Source of the DNA: Sulfitobacter undariae
GTDB taxonomy: Bacteria; Pseudomonadota; Alphaproteobacteria; Rhodobacterales; Rhodobacteraceae
Assembly (NCBI RefSeq): GCF_014196805.1
Contig: NZ_JACIEI010000002.1
Location: 394,279-458,278 of the forward strand
DNA length: 64,000 nt
Reading direction: 5' to 3'
The notes below the pieces were generated by a model. It searched no databases and was not told where the DNA came from. It saw nothing but the letters and a program-made list of their open reading frames with translations. The translations under genes were made by a program, and so were the position numbers. Shown piece by piece: positions 36,690 through 47,152 of the stretch. The number at the start of each line of letters is the position of its first letter. The first letter of the stretch is position 1.

Positions 36690-37300
36690 TCACGTTTGAC
36701 CACATCGCCGTCGCGGCGCAAACTCTGTCCGCCGCGACGGCACATGTGGAAACAACTTTGGGCGTCCCTCTCCAGCAGGGGGGCGAACATGCGGTTTTTC
36801 ATACGCATAATACGTTGTTGGGGTTGCAGGATGGCCTGTATCTAGAGGCAATTGCCATCAACCCAGAGGCCCCCACACCAGACCGCCCACGTTGGTTTGA
36901 TTTAGACCGTTTCAAGGGATCACCGCGTCTGACAAATTGGATTTGTCGTTGTGACGATCTGGATGCCGCATTGGCGCAGCTTCCAGATGGTTTTGGTACT
37001 CCTGTTGAATTGCAGCGGGGCGATTTGCGGTGGCGCATGGCAGTACCGCAAAACGGTGTATTGCCCTTTGATAATTGCGCACCTGCTTTGATCCAATGGA
37101 TCGGCAATGCCCATCCCGCACCGCGTTTGACACAACAGGACTGTCGGCTGACGTCACTGACAGTGACGCACCCACAGGCCGCCGATCTGGCTGATGTGCT
37201 GGCGCCCTTTCTGGAAGATAGGCGCATTTCTTTCGCGACAGGGCCTGTGCATTTGTCTGCCCAGTTTGAGACGCCCACTGGTGGTGTGACCCTGTGCTAA
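36686..37300 (+). CDS. VOC-superfamily (glyoxalase-like) protein
   Basis: This 204-residue protein begins [33 protein letters not shown], a typical first strand-helix of a glyoxalase_3-type VOC fold, with a second half to residue 204. The GTG start overlaps the mutase stop in GTGA. Methylmalonyl-CoA epimerase is also a VOC protein, so the location is suggestive, but length and sequence do not look like the roughly 135-residue epimerase. A general glyoxalase-like role is the safer call. Confidence 0.7.
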   Translation: MITFDHIAVAAQTLSAATAHVETTLGVPLQQGGEHAVFHTHNTLLGLQDGLYLEAIAINPEAPTPDRPRWFDLDRFKGSPRLTNWICRCDDLDAALAQLPDGFGTPVELQRGDLRWRMAVPQNGVLPFDNCAPALIQWIGNAHPAPRLTQQDCRLTSLTVTHPQAADLADVLAPFLEDRRISFATGPVHLSAQFETPTGGVTLC

Positions 37301-37773
37301 TCCGTGCGGCAACGCAGACTGATCTGCCAGCGATAAAAATGCTATGGAACGCGATGATCCGCGATACAACTGCGACATTCACAACAGTTGAGAAATCAGA
37401 CGAAGACCTGCAAACGCTGATGCAAACACGTAGCGACGCCTTTCTGGTGGCGGATGTAGACGGCGGGTGCGTAGGTTTCATCACCTGGGGAGCGTTTCGT
37501 GCCGGCCCAGGCTATGTTCATACTGCGGAACATTCCATTATCACCGTACCAGAACGCGGAGCAGGCCGTGCATTGATGAATGCGGCGATGGTGCAGGCAC
37601 AATCGCAAGGTATTCACGTGATGGTCGCGGGCATCAGTGCTGAAAATACGGTCGCATTGGCGTTTCACCGCCGATTGGGGTTTGCAAAGACGGGCCATTT
37701 GCCACAGGTAGGGCGCAAGGACGGGCGCTGGATTGACCTCATTTTGATGAGCCGTGAACTGCTTAAGCCCTGA
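37294..37773 (+). CDS. GNAT N-acetyltransferase, phosphinothricin acetyltransferase-like
   Basis: A 159-residue acetyl-CoA-dependent acyltransferase. The PERGAGRALMNAAMVQAQSQG segment (about residues 87-107) is the pyrophosphate-binding loop of the GNAT fold. AENTVALAFHRRLGFAKTGHL (about 120-140) and the C-terminal GRWIDLILMSREL match the Pat/YncA subgroup. The substrate is an amine or amino acid of unknown identity. The GTG start overlaps the VOC gene by 7 bases, so it is the end of the mutase operon. Confidence 0.85.
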   Translation: MLIRAATQTDLPAIKMLWNAMIRDTTATFTTVEKSDEDLQTLMQTRSDAFLVADVDGGCVGFITWGAFRAGPGYVHTAEHSIITVPERGAGRALMNAAMVQAQSQGIHVMVAGISAENTVALAFHRRLGFAKTGHLPQVGRKDGRWIDLILMSRELLKP

Positions 37774-37803
37774 CAAGGAACCAAGGTTGCATTAGGAAAA
37801 GCC

Positions 37804-38487
37804 ATGTCAATTTGGACCCGTATCACTGAGGCTCTCTCGGCTTTGGCTTCTGGCGAAGCGCTATCGAGCGTGTTTGACAGGCTCAAGTCTCCGCCGGAAC
37901 GCTCGGTCGGTTTTACCATTGCTGTGATTGCACTGGGGGCCAAGATGGCCAAAGCAGACGGGCAGGTTACGCGCGACGAAGTCACTGCCTTTCGCGAAGT
38001 TTTTAACATTGGTGATGCTGATGCGCAGGGCGCGGCGCGGGTGTTTAATCTGGCCCGTACGGACGTGGCGGGGTTTGATGATTACGCCCGCCGGATCAAA
38101 GGCATGTTTGATGAAGACAGCTCGATCCTTTGCGATTTGATGGAAGGGTTGTTCCATATCGCGATGGCCGATGGCATCTATCACCCGAATGAAAACGCTT
38201 TTCTAGAAGAAGTGGCAGATATTTTTGACCTGCCAGAAGGCAGCTTTGAATCCCTAAAGGCGCGGTTTGTGCCCAACTCATCGCCCTTGCCACACACTGT
38301 TCTGGGGATTACTGCGAACGCCACCACGGAAGAGGCTCGCGCTGCGTGGCGGGCTTTGGTGCGTGCAAATCACCCCGACGCCCTGACCGCCCGTGGACTG
38401 CCGCAAGAGGCGATAAAAATGGCCGAAAAACGCATGATCGATATCAACCGCGCGTGGGAAACCCTTTCGGGCAAGCGGACCGCGTGA
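37804..38487 (+). CDS. DjlA-like protein with TerB and J domains
   Basis: A 227-residue protein with a TerB/DjlA-type alpha-helical domain (about residues 30-155, with AKADGQVTRDE and AMADGIYHPNE acidic loops) and a C-terminal J domain (about 165-227). The HPD tripeptide (NHPDAL) needed to stimulate DnaK is present. Unlike E. coli DjlA there is no N-terminal transmembrane helix, so it is probably cytosolic. It lies 30 bp after the acetyltransferase gene, and its stop overlaps the next start in TGATG. Confidence 0.85.
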   Translation: MSIWTRITEALSALASGEALSSVFDRLKSPPERSVGFTIAVIALGAKMAKADGQVTRDEVTAFREVFNIGDADAQGAARVFNLARTDVAGFDDYARRIKGMFDEDSSILCDLMEGLFHIAMADGIYHPNENAFLEEVADIFDLPEGSFESLKARFVPNSSPLPHTVLGITANATTEEARAAWRALVRANHPDALTARGLPQEAIKMAEKRMIDINRAWETLSGKRTA

Positions 38488-39512
38488 TGCGGATCGCGAC
38501 CTATAATGTTGAGTGGTTTGCCAAGCTTTTTGACGACAATGATGAATTGCATAATGATGACGGTTGGTCGTCGCGCTATCAGATAAGCCGCGCCGCGCAA
38601 ACTGCCGCATTAGGTGCTGTATTCACGGCGATGGATGCGGATGCGGTGATGGTGATTGAGGCGCCAGATGCGGGGCGTAAACACGATGCTGTAAAGGCGC
38701 TAGAGAATTTTTCTGCTCACTTCAATCTGCGCGCACGCCGCGCCGTGATGGGCTTTGCCAATGATACGCAGCAAGAGATCGCGCTTCTTTATGATCCTGA
38801 TGTGATCACTGCCACCCATGACCCGCAAGGGCCACAGGCGGACGCGGATGGGGCGCAAGGGGCGCCGCGGTTTGACGGCGTGTTACAGATTGATCTGGAT
38901 ATTGATGCAACCGAAGACAGCGTTGTCTTCTCAAAGCCGCCGTTGGAATTGGCCATTGAAACGCAAAGCGGTTTTGCTTTTCGGATGATCGGGGCGCATT
39001 TGAAATCCAAAGCGCCGCATGGGGCGCGGGATGAAGCGCATGCGATGCAGCTTGCCATTGCCAATCGCCGCAAGCAGCTGGCGCAAGCGATCTGGTTGCG
39101 GCGGCGGATTGACGAACATCTGGGCAGTGATACGCCTGTGATGCTCTTGGGCGATCTTAACGATGGTCCCGGTCTGGATACGTTTGAGAACCTCTTCGGG
39201 CGTTCCTCGGTTGAGGTTGTCTTGGGTAAAGACACGGCGCATCCCCTGTATGATCCGCATGCAGCGCGCGCGTTGGGCCAGCGTTTGGGCGCGATGCCGA
39301 CCACCTCACGGTTCTGGATCAAGCCAGAAAAACGTTACCTGCAAGCCTTGCTTGATTACATTATGGTAAGCCCCCAACTGCGTCAGAAAAACCCGCGCTG
39401 GCGTATCTGGCATCCTTTGGATGATCCTGATTGTTGGGCGACACCTGCGCTCCGCGATGCGCTGGTTTCCGCCTCTGATCACTTCCCCGTCACAGTGGAA
39501 ATTGATCTGTGA
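38487..39512 (+). CDS. endonuclease/exonuclease/phosphatase family protein
   Basis: A 341-residue enzyme with the EEP fold. The N-terminal RIATYNVEWF (Asn7), LLGDLNDGPGLDTFE in the middle and the C-terminal ASDHFPVTVEIDL carry the catalytic Asn, Asp and His positions. EEP proteins cleave phosphodiesters in DNA, RNA or lipids; I cannot tell which. The ATG at 38487 shares a base with the upstream stop and is preferred to a longer frame inside the DjlA-like gene. There is no signal peptide, so it should be cytosolic. Confidence 0.85.
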   Translation: MRIATYNVEWFAKLFDDNDELHNDDGWSSRYQISRAAQTAALGAVFTAMDADAVMVIEAPDAGRKHDAVKALENFSAHFNLRARRAVMGFANDTQQEIALLYDPDVITATHDPQGPQADADGAQGAPRFDGVLQIDLDIDATEDSVVFSKPPLELAIETQSGFAFRMIGAHLKSKAPHGARDEAHAMQLAIANRRKQLAQAIWLRRRIDEHLGSDTPVMLLGDLNDGPGLDTFENLFGRSSVEVVLGKDTAHPLYDPHAARALGQRLGAMPTTSRFWIKPEKRYLQALLDYIMVSPQLRQKNPRWRIWHPLDDPDCWATPALRDALVSASDHFPVTVEIDL

Positions 39513-39548
39513 TGTAGCGGAATGAAAAATACTCTCTATATTGAGGGT

Positions 39549-39917
39549 ATGAAACACTTCATCGCTGCCTCCATTGCCACCGCCCTGCTTGCCGTTCCTG
39601 CCTACGCGCAAGAGGAACCTCCGTCGCTGATGGAGCGGGGCGCGCAGTTGTTTTTTGAGGGTTTGATGCAGGAAATGGCACCCGCTTTGGATGAGGTGGC
39701 AACGCTGATGGAGGAGGCGGGGCCAGCGCTGGAGGATTTTGTCACCAAAATGGGGCCGAAACTGCGCGAAGTATTGGAAGAGGTCGATGATTGGAGCGTT
39801 TATGCAGCGCCTGAGGTTTTGGAAAACGGTGACATCCTTATCCGTCGCAAGCCATCAGCACCAGAGGTTCAGCCGGATAAACCAATCTTGCCAGATGAGC
39901 CGCAAATCGATCTTTAA
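39549..39917 (+). CDS. small secreted protein of unknown function
   Basis: A 122-residue protein with a signal peptide (MKHFIAASIATALLAVPAYA) and an acidic, helix-rich mature part (LFFEGLMQEMAPALDEVATL, about residues 36-55). The C-terminus is proline-rich (RRKPSAPEVQPDKPILPDEP). I recognise it as a type common in Rhodobacterales, sometimes misnamed as an ATPase, without an assigned function. A longer frame opens at 39522. Its stop shares TTAA with the convergent ppx stop. Confidence 0.7.
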   Translation: MKHFIAASIATALLAVPAYAQEEPPSLMERGAQLFFEGLMQEMAPALDEVATLMEEAGPALEDFVTKMGPKLREVLEEVDDWSVYAAPEVLENGDILIRRKPSAPEVQPDKPILPDEPQIDL

Positions 39918-41476
39918 CGCGGCGCGATCTTCACAACAGCCTGTGCACCCAATGAGTCCGCAAGTGAATTAAACCGCGCTACGGCGACTTCACCAAACAA
40001 CGGCTCCATCTCGGCGCTGAGGCGCAAGTGAAGCTCTTTTTTCTTGGGGTGCCAGCGCATTTCGCCCAGTTCTTCCACTTTATCCATCCCCAACATCGCG
40101 CCAAACCGCATGGCTTTGCCAAGGATTTCGGCCTCGGCGCGGGTTTTTTCATCCACCATATCAAACAGATCGGCGAAGCGGATGTTTTCGCGTTTGTTGG
40201 AATAGCGATGCATCAGGGCCAGCCCGACAAAGATGCGCTCCGAATGTTTGAGCCCGCCCAGATTGGCGCGAGTCGCATTATCAAAACAAACCTCTGCGCG
40301 GTAATCTGGGTGCGCACGCCAGCTCACATCATGCAGCAGGCAGGCGGCTTTGATCAGTCGTTTGCGTGGGGCAGAGGTCGAATTATACAGTGGCAATACA
40401 AAGTTATAGAGGATGCGGCCAAAACCGGGGCTGCGGGCATCTTTGTTTTCGGCAAAACGGCAGGCTTCGATCAGCGGATCGCGGTCACGCAAACGTTGGG
40501 GCATCTGCTCATAGAGCATGCCTTCGCGGATGCCATAGCTGGAAATGGCGATGTCTTTTGGGGTAAAGGTTTTAACCAACCGCGACAGCACTTCACAGGC
40601 ATAGGGCACTAAGCTGGCCCGCGTCGATGACACACCTGCCTCAACGCGCAGGGTGTCCATGTCGGACGTGCGGATGAATTCGATTGTCTCACGCACGGAT
40701 TGGCGCGTCATGCGGTATTCGTGCAGCACATGCAGGGGATAGCCGCGGCGGATCATATCAATCCGCGCAATCGCCCGCCATGAACCGCCGACAAGGAACA
40801 GGCGGTCACGCTGGCTGCCCATTTTTTCGGCCAGCCCTGTCATCGCGTCTTTTATGTGGGTGTTGCGGGCTTTTGCCCCGCCTTTGATGTCGCGTAATTT
40901 GAGCGGGCCGAGTGAGGACGTCACCCGTTTGCCAACGCGGCCGCCTGAAATCTCGGCCAGTTCCATGGATGAGCCGCCTATGTCACAGACCAGCCCATAG
41001 GCACCGGGCCAACCCAGCAAGACACCCTGGGCAGACAGGCGGGCTTCTTCTTCGCCGTCGATAACCCAGATTTTTATTCCAGTTAGCGCACGGACTTCCT
41101 CGCAGAATTCGCGGCCATCTGTTGCGTCGCGCACAGCGGCTGTGGCGACGGCTGTCAATTCGGACAGGCCCAAACCTTCGGCAAGTTTTGAAAAGCGGCG
41201 CATTGCAGATAGGGCACGCACGCGGCCTTCTGGGGATAAATGCCCTGTATCGGCCATTCCGGCACCCAAGGCACACATGATTTTTTCGTTGTAGAAATAG
41301 GCAGGGCTACGCGCCGCGCCGTCAAATACCACCATGCGGACCGAGTTGGACCCAACATCTACTACGCCTACACGTTTGAGAGCACGCGCCCCTGGGTCTT
41401 GGAAAAGCGGTTTTCCGAAAAGCCCCAGATCGGCGACGCCGGTTTCAGGGACAGCGAGGGTGTTCGTTTCAGGCAT
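39914..41476 (-). CDS. ppx: Ppx/GppA exopolyphosphatase family protein
   Basis: A 520-residue phosphatase of the actin/hexokinase-like fold. RVGVVDVGSNSVRMVVFDG (about residues 35-53) and VCDIGGSSMELAEI (about 160-173) form the phosphate-binding loops. A C-terminal HD-like helical region holds LLHDVSWRAHPDYR. It removes terminal phosphate from polyphosphate or pppGpp. Start at 41476 with GGAG upstream. It lies downstream of ppk on the same strand, which argues for a polyphosphate role. Confidence 0.92.
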   Translation of the reverse strand: MPETNTLAVPETGVADLGLFGKPLFQDPGARALKRVGVVDVGSNSVRMVVFDGAARSPAYFYNEKIMCALGAGMADTGHLSPEGRVRALSAMRRFSKLAEGLGLSELTAVATAAVRDATDGREFCEEVRALTGIKIWVIDGEEEARLSAQGVLLGWPGAYGLVCDIGGSSMELAEISGGRVGKRVTSSLGPLKLRDIKGGAKARNTHIKDAMTGLAEKMGSQRDRLFLVGGSWRAIARIDMIRRGYPLHVLHEYRMTRQSVRETIEFIRTSDMDTLRVEAGVSSTRASLVPYACEVLSRLVKTFTPKDIAISSYGIREGMLYEQMPQRLRDRDPLIEACRFAENKDARSPGFGRILYNFVLPLYNSTSAPRKRLIKAACLLHDVSWRAHPDYRAEVCFDNATRANLGGLKHSERIFVGLALMHRYSNKRENIRFADLFDMVDEKTRAEAEILGKAMRFGAMLGMDKVEELGEMRWHPKKKELHLRLSAEMEPLFGEVAVARFNSLADSLGAQAVVKIAPR

Positions 41477-41599
41477 GCGCGCTCCGGTGGGTGAGGCGGA
41501 AAGTTGGGGCAAACTGGCCTATAGCCCCCCCCGCGTCAATGGTTAACCTGTTGGCTAAGTGTAACCAAACAGCAAGGCGCTGGGGGAGGTAAGAGGGGT

Positions 41600-43774
41600 T
41601 TAATCCTCGGTATGGGTCAGTTTTGGCACATCCGATGCGCCAGCAGATCCGCGCCCCGACAGGGACGGGTTTTCCATAAAGAAACGGTGGCAATTGAAGG
41701 GGAACACGCCTTCAGGAATCGGCGGGCGGGTAAAGCTACCGCCGGGCGCCATAACCCAGCTTTGCGCGACATCGGCCATATTGGCAGCCATCACCTGACT
41801 GGTGATTTGGGCCTGTACCGTCGGGTTTTCGATTTCGACCAATGTCTCGACGCGGCGGTTCAGGTTACGGCCCATCCAATCAGCGGAGGACATGAAAACA
41901 CGTGCCTTTTTATGCGGCAGCCCATGACCATTTCCGAAGCAAACGATGCGGCTGTGCTCCAGAAAACGACCTACGATTGATTTCACTCGGATATTTTCCG
42001 ACAGCCCTTTGATGCCCGGACGCAGCGCACAAATGCCCCGCACAACAAGGCTGATCTTAACCCCTGCATTGGAGGCCGCGTAAAGCGCGTCGATCACTTC
42101 ATCGTCCACAATGCTGTTCATCTTTGCCCAGATTTCGGCGGGCCTGCCAGCAACTGCGTGCTCGGCCTCTGCTGCGATCAATTCCAACAGTCGGGGTTTG
42201 AGCGTGGTGGGCGAGATGGCCAGATTTTCCAGTTGGGCAGGCTGCGCATAACCCGAGAGGAAATTGAACACTTTGGTCGCGTCGCGGCCCAGTTTCTCGT
42301 CACAGGTGAACAGCGACAAATCCGTATAGATACGCGCTGTGATCGGGTGGTAGTTGCCTGTGCCGTAATGGGTATAGGTTTTCAGCTGGTTGCCCTCGCG
42401 GCGCACAACAGTTGAGATTTTTGCATGGGTTTTCAGGTCAATAAACCCGTAGACCACATGGGCCCCTGCGCGCTCCAACCTGCGGGATTGGCGAATGTTT
42501 GCGGCTTCGTCGAAACGGGCTTTCAGCTCAACCAACGCCGTGACGGATTTACCGTTTTCCGCCGCTTCGCACAGCGCTTCGACGATAGGGCTGTCACGCG
42601 AGGTGCGGTAGAGCGTCTGTTTGATCGCAACAACCTGCGGATCACGCGCTGCTTGTTGCAAGAAACGAACAACCATATCGAAGGTTTCATAGGGGTGGTG
42701 CAGTAGCATATCCTTGGAACGGATCGCCTTGAGCATATCGCCTTCAAAATCGCTCACCCGTTCAGGGATGCGCGGCGAGAAGGGGGGCCAGAGCAGATCA
42801 GGGCGGTCATCGCCGATCAGGCCGCTCAGGTCATCCATGCCGATCATGCCGTCCAGCTCGATCACATCTTGGGGTTTTGCGTCCAATTCATCCATGATGG
42901 TCGCCAGCAATTTCGGCGGCGCACCAGCAGAGTGTGTCATGCGCACAACTTCGCCGCGACGGCGACGTTTCAGGGCAACCTCGAATTCGCGCACCAAATC
43001 TTCGGCTTCTTCTTCAACTTCTAAATCGCTGTCACGCAGAACACGGAATTTGAAATGTGCTTTCAGTTTATATCCCGGAAACAGATCAGGTATTTTCAGA
43101 ACCAACAAATCCTCAAGCAGCAAAAAGCGGCTACAGCCTTCGGGCGCAGGTAAAGAGACAAAGCGGTCTATCTGCGCAGGGATGGGCAGCAATGCCTGAA
43201 GCGGTTTTTTGTCGCGGGTACGCTCTAACTGTAGCGCCAATGCAAAACCGGTGCTGGGCAGGAATGGAAAAGGGTGTGCAGGGTCAATCGCCAGCGGTGA
43301 CAGTACAGCAAACACTTGGGTAAGGAAGGTTTCATGCAACGCGACCAAGTCATCGGGCGTCAGATCATCCAGCCCTTCAAGCATGATGTTTTGGTCATCA
43401 AGTTGCTGTAGCAGGTCAACCAGCACCGCTTGTTGGCGTAGCATCAAGCCACGCGCATTATCGTTGATCAGGACCAATTGTTCTGCAGGGGTCAGCCCGT
43501 CGGCGGCGGGGGTCACGTTGCCCGCCTGTGCCAATTCACGCAGACCTGCCACGCGAACGGTATAAAACTCATCCAGATTTCCCGCTGAGATGGACAGAAA
43601 CCTCAGCCGCTCCAGCAATGGGACGCGGGGGTTTTCAGCTTCTTCCAGCACACGCCAGTTGAAACCAAGCCAGCTTAGTTCACGGTTTTGAAAACGGCCG
43701 GGTCCGGTAAGATCCAGATCGGGCAATTCGACGGGCGCATCAAAGGGCGCTTTGAGAAAATCTGCATATGACAT
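41600..43774 (-). CDS. ppk1: polyphosphate kinase 1
   Basis: A 724-residue enzyme that polymerises the gamma-phosphate of ATP into polyphosphate, reversibly. The N-terminus [19 protein letters not shown] (about residues 28-46), the catalytic [20 protein letters not shown] with the phosphorylated histidine, and [17 protein letters not shown] in the second PLD-like domain are all present. Normal length. Upstream of ppx and downstream of hda, it belongs to a leftward block typical of Rhodobacterales. Confidence 0.96.
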   Translation of the reverse strand: MSYADFLKAPFDAPVELPDLDLTGPGRFQNRELSWLGFNWRVLEEAENPRVPLLERLRFLSISAGNLDEFYTVRVAGLRELAQAGNVTPAADGLTPAEQLVLINDNARGLMLRQQAVLVDLLQQLDDQNIMLEGLDDLTPDDLVALHETFLTQVFAVLSPLAIDPAHPFPFLPSTGFALALQLERTRDKKPLQALLPIPAQIDRFVSLPAPEGCSRFLLLEDLLVLKIPDLFPGYKLKAHFKFRVLRDSDLEVEEEAEDLVREFEVALKRRRRGEVVRMTHSAGAPPKLLATIMDELDAKPQDVIELDGMIGMDDLSGLIGDDRPDLLWPPFSPRIPERVSDFEGDMLKAIRSKDMLLHHPYETFDMVVRFLQQAARDPQVVAIKQTLYRTSRDSPIVEALCEAAENGKSVTALVELKARFDEAANIRQSRRLERAGAHVVYGFIDLKTHAKISTVVRREGNQLKTYTHYGTGNYHPITARIYTDLSLFTCDEKLGRDATKVFNFLSGYAQPAQLENLAISPTTLKPRLLELIAAEAEHAVAGRPAEIWAKMNSIVDDEVIDALYAASNAGVKISLVVRGICALRPGIKGLSENIRVKSIVGRFLEHSRIVCFGNGHGLPHKKARVFMSSADWMGRNLNRRVETLVEIENPTVQAQITSQVMAANMADVAQSWVMAPGGSFTRPPIPEGVFPFNCHRFFMENPSLSGRGSAGASDVPKLTHTED

Positions 43775-43829
43775 AAGGTGCTTATCCGGTAAATTTGTAA
43801 CGGAAATATGACGAAAGGCGGTGCAGTTA

Positions 43830-44513
43830 CTATCGCGTTTCTACCGCGTCTTTGTCCAGCACAACTGCGGCCAATGCACGTGTCACAGGGCGCTTGCGTG
43901 CAAGGCTTTCGCGGTCCAGCAGGGTCACAATGCGGTTCGCCTCGGCAAAGGAACGGTCCATGCGATTAAGTAGGTAGGGGATCATGTCGGGCGGTGGCAT
44001 TAACTGCCGATCCGCCAGAAGTTTGACAAATACGGCCGACAAAAGCGCATCATCTGGCGAATCGATTGTAGCCTCTAAGGTGCCGCGCAGGCGGCTCTCC
44101 AGATCAGGCAGAGTGATACCCCAATGCGCCACAGGCCCCGTGCCTGTCAGCAACAGGGAATGGCCTTCGGCCAGCACCATATTGTGCAAGTGAAACAGGG
44201 CGGTCTGCGCGTCTGCATTGCCCGCAATTTCCGGCACGTCTTCGACAGCAATCGCCCTGCGCGCCAACTCTGGCACATCGTCAACAGATAGATCGACGGC
44301 GGCGATGATCTGCGCTTCGGCGGCTTGTGCCCAGACATGGGTCAGATGGGTTTTACCCGCCCCTTCAGGGCCGCTGAGGACCATCTTGGCACTGGTCCAG
44401 TTACGCCAGTTTTCAATCATCGCCACGGCCATCGCATTGGAGGGCGCAACCAGAAAATCATCCCGCCCCCGCGCGGTGCGTACCGGCAGGTCTAGTCCTA
44501 ACTGCATGGCCAT
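43830..44513 (-). CDS. DnaA-like regulatory ATPase (Hda/HdaA type)
   Basis: A 227-residue protein related to the AAA+ domain of DnaA. It has Walker [10 protein letters not shown] (about residues 48-56), an initiator-like middle ([10 protein letters not shown]) and the sensor region [19 protein letters not shown], but no DNA-binding domain IV. The N-terminal QLGLDLP is the beta-clamp-binding motif of Hda. It promotes hydrolysis of DnaA-bound ATP after initiation. Starts 1 base after the AI-2E gene's stop, so coupled. ATG at 44507 is an alternative start. Confidence 0.87.
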   Translation of the reverse strand: MAMQLGLDLPVRTARGRDDFLVAPSNAMAVAMIENWRNWTSAKMVLSGPEGAGKTHLTHVWAQAAEAQIIAAVDLSVDDVPELARRAIAVEDVPEIAGNADAQTALFHLHNMVLAEGHSLLLTGTGPVAHWGITLPDLESRLRGTLEATIDSPDDALLSAVFVKLLADRQLMPPPDMIPYLLNRMDRSFAEANRIVTLLDRESLARKRPVTRALAAVVLDKDAVETR

Positions 44514-44514
44514 A

Positions 44515-45600
44515 TCAGCCCTCGATATCGTCAGTAATTGGCGTGCGTTGTTCTGTCCCTCGGTAAAGCAGGCTCATTTGATATTGCTCTACCGCAAAGC
44601 GGGCGACAACGCCGAAAGCCGCAGCGACAGGCACAGCGACCAGCATTCCGACAAATCCGAACAGCGTGCCGAAGACGGACAATGCAAGAATGAGCCAGAC
44701 AGGGTGCAGCCCGACCGAGTTGCCGACCAGTTTTGGGGTCAACACATTACCTTCGATCACCTGACCCAAGACAAAGATTCCCGCAACCAGACCGATGGAA
44801 AACCAATCGCCCCAGAACTGGAATAGGGCCAGACCCAGCGCCAGCATGCCGCCAATCAAGGCACCCAGATAGGGGATGAACGTAACCAATCCAGCGACAA
44901 AGCCAACCACAAGGCCAAATTGCAGGCCGACCAGCATCAGGGCAATCGCGTAATATGTCCCCAAGATGAGGCAAACGGTGCCCATACCACGAATGAACGA
45001 CGCCAGCGTTTTGTCGATGTCGCGGGCAAGGCGGCGGATGACATGGGCGTGATCACGCGGCAGCAACCCGTCGATATGGGCAATCATGCGATCCCAATCC
45101 AGCAGCATATAAACGGCGACCACGGGTACGATCACAAATAACATGATGATGTTAATGATTCCCGCAGCCGAACTGACGGCAGTGTTCAGCAACTCGCCAC
45201 CGCGCTGTTGGATCAAACTGCCCAAAGAGGTGATTGAGCTGCGCAGGGTTGAGCCTTCTTCCAGCAAGGAGGGGAAACGATCCGTGAGGAAGGCGCTGAG
45301 GTTTTTGGCAAGATCGGGCGCGATTGCAAACAGGTTGATTGCTTGGGACACCAAAGTAGGGATGACCAGTAGTGCCATTATGACAAAGATAAGGACTGCG
45401 ACAATTGTGATTGTTGCGGTCGATAAGGCCCTGCTGAGGCCCATGGCTTCTAGGCGGTCCGCCACAGGGTCAAGGAAATAAGCGATTGCACTGCCCAACA
45501 CAAAAGGAAGCAGCACGCCGCCCATGAACCACAAGATAACCAGGAACAAGGCCATGGCCACACCCCAATATTTCAACTGATCTCTGATCGGCAAGGCCAT
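44515..45600 (-). CDS. AI-2E/PerM family permease
   Basis: A 361-residue membrane protein with about eight predicted helices. The C-terminal region (FIPYLGALIGGMLALGLALFQF, about residues 245-266, then EGNVLTPKLVGNSVGLHPVWLILAL) is the family signature. Members were named for AI-2 export but several are Na+/H+ antiporters or have no known substrate. It heads the hda-ppk-ppx block. A GGAG site precedes the ATG. Confidence 0.9.
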   Translation of the reverse strand: MALPIRDQLKYWGVAMALFLVILWFMGGVLLPFVLGSAIAYFLDPVADRLEAMGLSRALSTATITIVAVLIFVIMALLVIPTLVSQAINLFAIAPDLAKNLSAFLTDRFPSLLEEGSTLRSSITSLGSLIQQRGGELLNTAVSSAAGIINIIMLFVIVPVVAVYMLLDWDRMIAHIDGLLPRDHAHVIRRLARDIDKTLASFIRGMGTVCLILGTYYAIALMLVGLQFGLVVGFVAGLVTFIPYLGALIGGMLALGLALFQFWGDWFSIGLVAGIFVLGQVIEGNVLTPKLVGNSVGLHPVWLILALSVFGTLFGFVGMLVAVPVAAAFGVVARFAVEQYQMSLLYRGTEQRTPITDDIEG

Positions 45601-45785
45601 TGGTCTCTCCTATTTACTTTGCCACACATCGCCCATGGAGACCGTATTTTCAAGGGGTATCGGCGATCTCTCTATGCGTGTGCGGGGGATACTTAAGGCG
45701 GTGATATAGACGTTTGTGAACCTGCCCGCTTGACATGGGCGGCACAGGGCGCACCTTGGGCGGGTATTCAACCGGAGACCACCCC

Positions 45786-47027
45786 ATGCGCACCCCCTAT
45801 GATTCCGAACTGCAAGACCGCCTGATCCGTTACGCGGCCGTCGATACCCAATCGGATGAAAACAGCCCCACACAGCCTTCCACCCCCTGCCAGTTGGATC
45901 TGAGCCGCATGTTAGTTGCGGAATTGGAAGCGATGGGGGCCAGTGACGTTAAACTGACGGATTACGGCGTGGTATTGGCCACTGTGCCGGGCAATACGGC
46001 TGGGCCCGTGATGGGGCTGTGCGCGCATGTGGATACGGCCCCGCAATTCAACGCGACAGGGGTGAAACCCCGTGTGATCCAAGGGTATAACGGCGGTGAT
46101 ATCACCTTCCCGGATGCACCCGCCCGCAGGCTGGGCCCTGATATTTCGCCGCATCTGGAAAACTGCGTGGGCCATGACCTGATCACCGCGTCAGGTAACA
46201 CGTTGCTGGGCGGTGACGACAAGGCGGGCGTGGCGATCATCATGACGGCGGCGAAACATCTGTTGGACAACCCCGACGTGCCGCATGGTGAAATCCGGCT
46301 GGCCTTTACGCCAGACGAGGAAATCGGGCGCGGCGTGGATGCGCGTTTGCCCGCCGATATGGCCTGTGATTTTGCCTATACATTTGACGGCTCCAAGCCC
46401 GGTGAGGTCGAGCACGAGACGTTCTCTGCTGATCGGGGCATTGTTACGGTCACAGGTGTGTCGATCCATCCCGGTTGGGCCAAGGATAAACTGGTCAACG
46501 CAACCCATCTGGCGGCCCGTATCCTTGAGACGCTGCCGCAATCAACCATGACACCAGAGACAACCAGCGGTGCGGAGGGCTTCATTCACGCGACAGACAT
46601 CACCGGCGATGCGGCACAGGTTCGCATTGGTTTTATCATCCGTGATTTTGAGCGTGAGGGGCTGGCGCAAAAGGGTGCGATCCTACGGGCTGTTTGTGAC
46701 GCGATTGCCCTGACCGAACCAAGGGCTGAAATCACCTGTGAGATCACCCCGCAGTACCGCAACATGCGTTATTGGCTGGAGAACGATATGACGCCCGTGT
46801 ATCTGGCCCATGCCGCTGTGCGCGATGCAGGTCTGGAACCTATATCGGTCCCAATCAGGGGCGGCACTGACGGGTCACGGTTGACAGAAATGGGGCTACC
46901 TTGCCCGAACATCTTTACAGGGATGCAGGAAATTCATGGGCCGTTGGAGTGGATCTCGGTGCAGGATATGGGCAAAGCGACCGAAGTCGCGTTGCGGCTG
47001 GTGCAGCGCGCTGTGCTAGCGGAGTAG
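45786..47027 (+). CDS. pepT: peptidase T (tripeptidase)
   Basis: A 413-residue M20-family zinc aminopeptidase that removes the N-terminal residue of tripeptides. Metal ligands are in CAHVDTAPQFN, GGDDKAGVAI and PDEEIGRG (catalytic Glu pair), with HGPLEWISV near the C-terminus. The start at 45786 has GGAGA 9 bases upstream. The frame runs 17 codons further up without a site. Single gene, divergent from the AI-2E block and followed by a hairpin. Confidence 0.94.
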   Translation: MRTPYDSELQDRLIRYAAVDTQSDENSPTQPSTPCQLDLSRMLVAELEAMGASDVKLTDYGVVLATVPGNTAGPVMGLCAHVDTAPQFNATGVKPRVIQGYNGGDITFPDAPARRLGPDISPHLENCVGHDLITASGNTLLGGDDKAGVAIIMTAAKHLLDNPDVPHGEIRLAFTPDEEIGRGVDARLPADMACDFAYTFDGSKPGEVEHETFSADRGIVTVTGVSIHPGWAKDKLVNATHLAARILETLPQSTMTPETTSGAEGFIHATDITGDAAQVRIGFIIRDFEREGLAQKGAILRAVCDAIALTEPRAEITCEITPQYRNMRYWLENDMTPVYLAHAAVRDAGLEPISVPIRGGTDGSRLTEMGLPCPNIFTGMQEIHGPLEWISVQDMGKATEVALRLVQRAVLAE

Positions 47028-47047
47028 GTGAGGGGGCATCCCCTCAC
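47028..47047 (+). terminator. hairpin after pepT
   Basis: A perfect 8-bp stem GTGAGGGG/CCCCTCAC with a GCAT loop immediately after the pepT stop. There is no T-run. Confidence 0.55.
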
Positions 47048-47152
47048 ATTGCCTAAAATTTAGGGGCAAACTGCACAAGCGTCGCCGTTGGTGATTGTGT
47101 TGGCTTGGGGTTTAACCTAAGCAAACACCGAAAGTTCTAGAGGAGCGTTGCC

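Noticed and set aside
36686..37300. Methylmalonyl-CoA epimerase
   Set aside because: Position fits, and epimerase is a VOC protein, but the length (204 against about 135) and sequence look like a glyoxalase_3-type protein.
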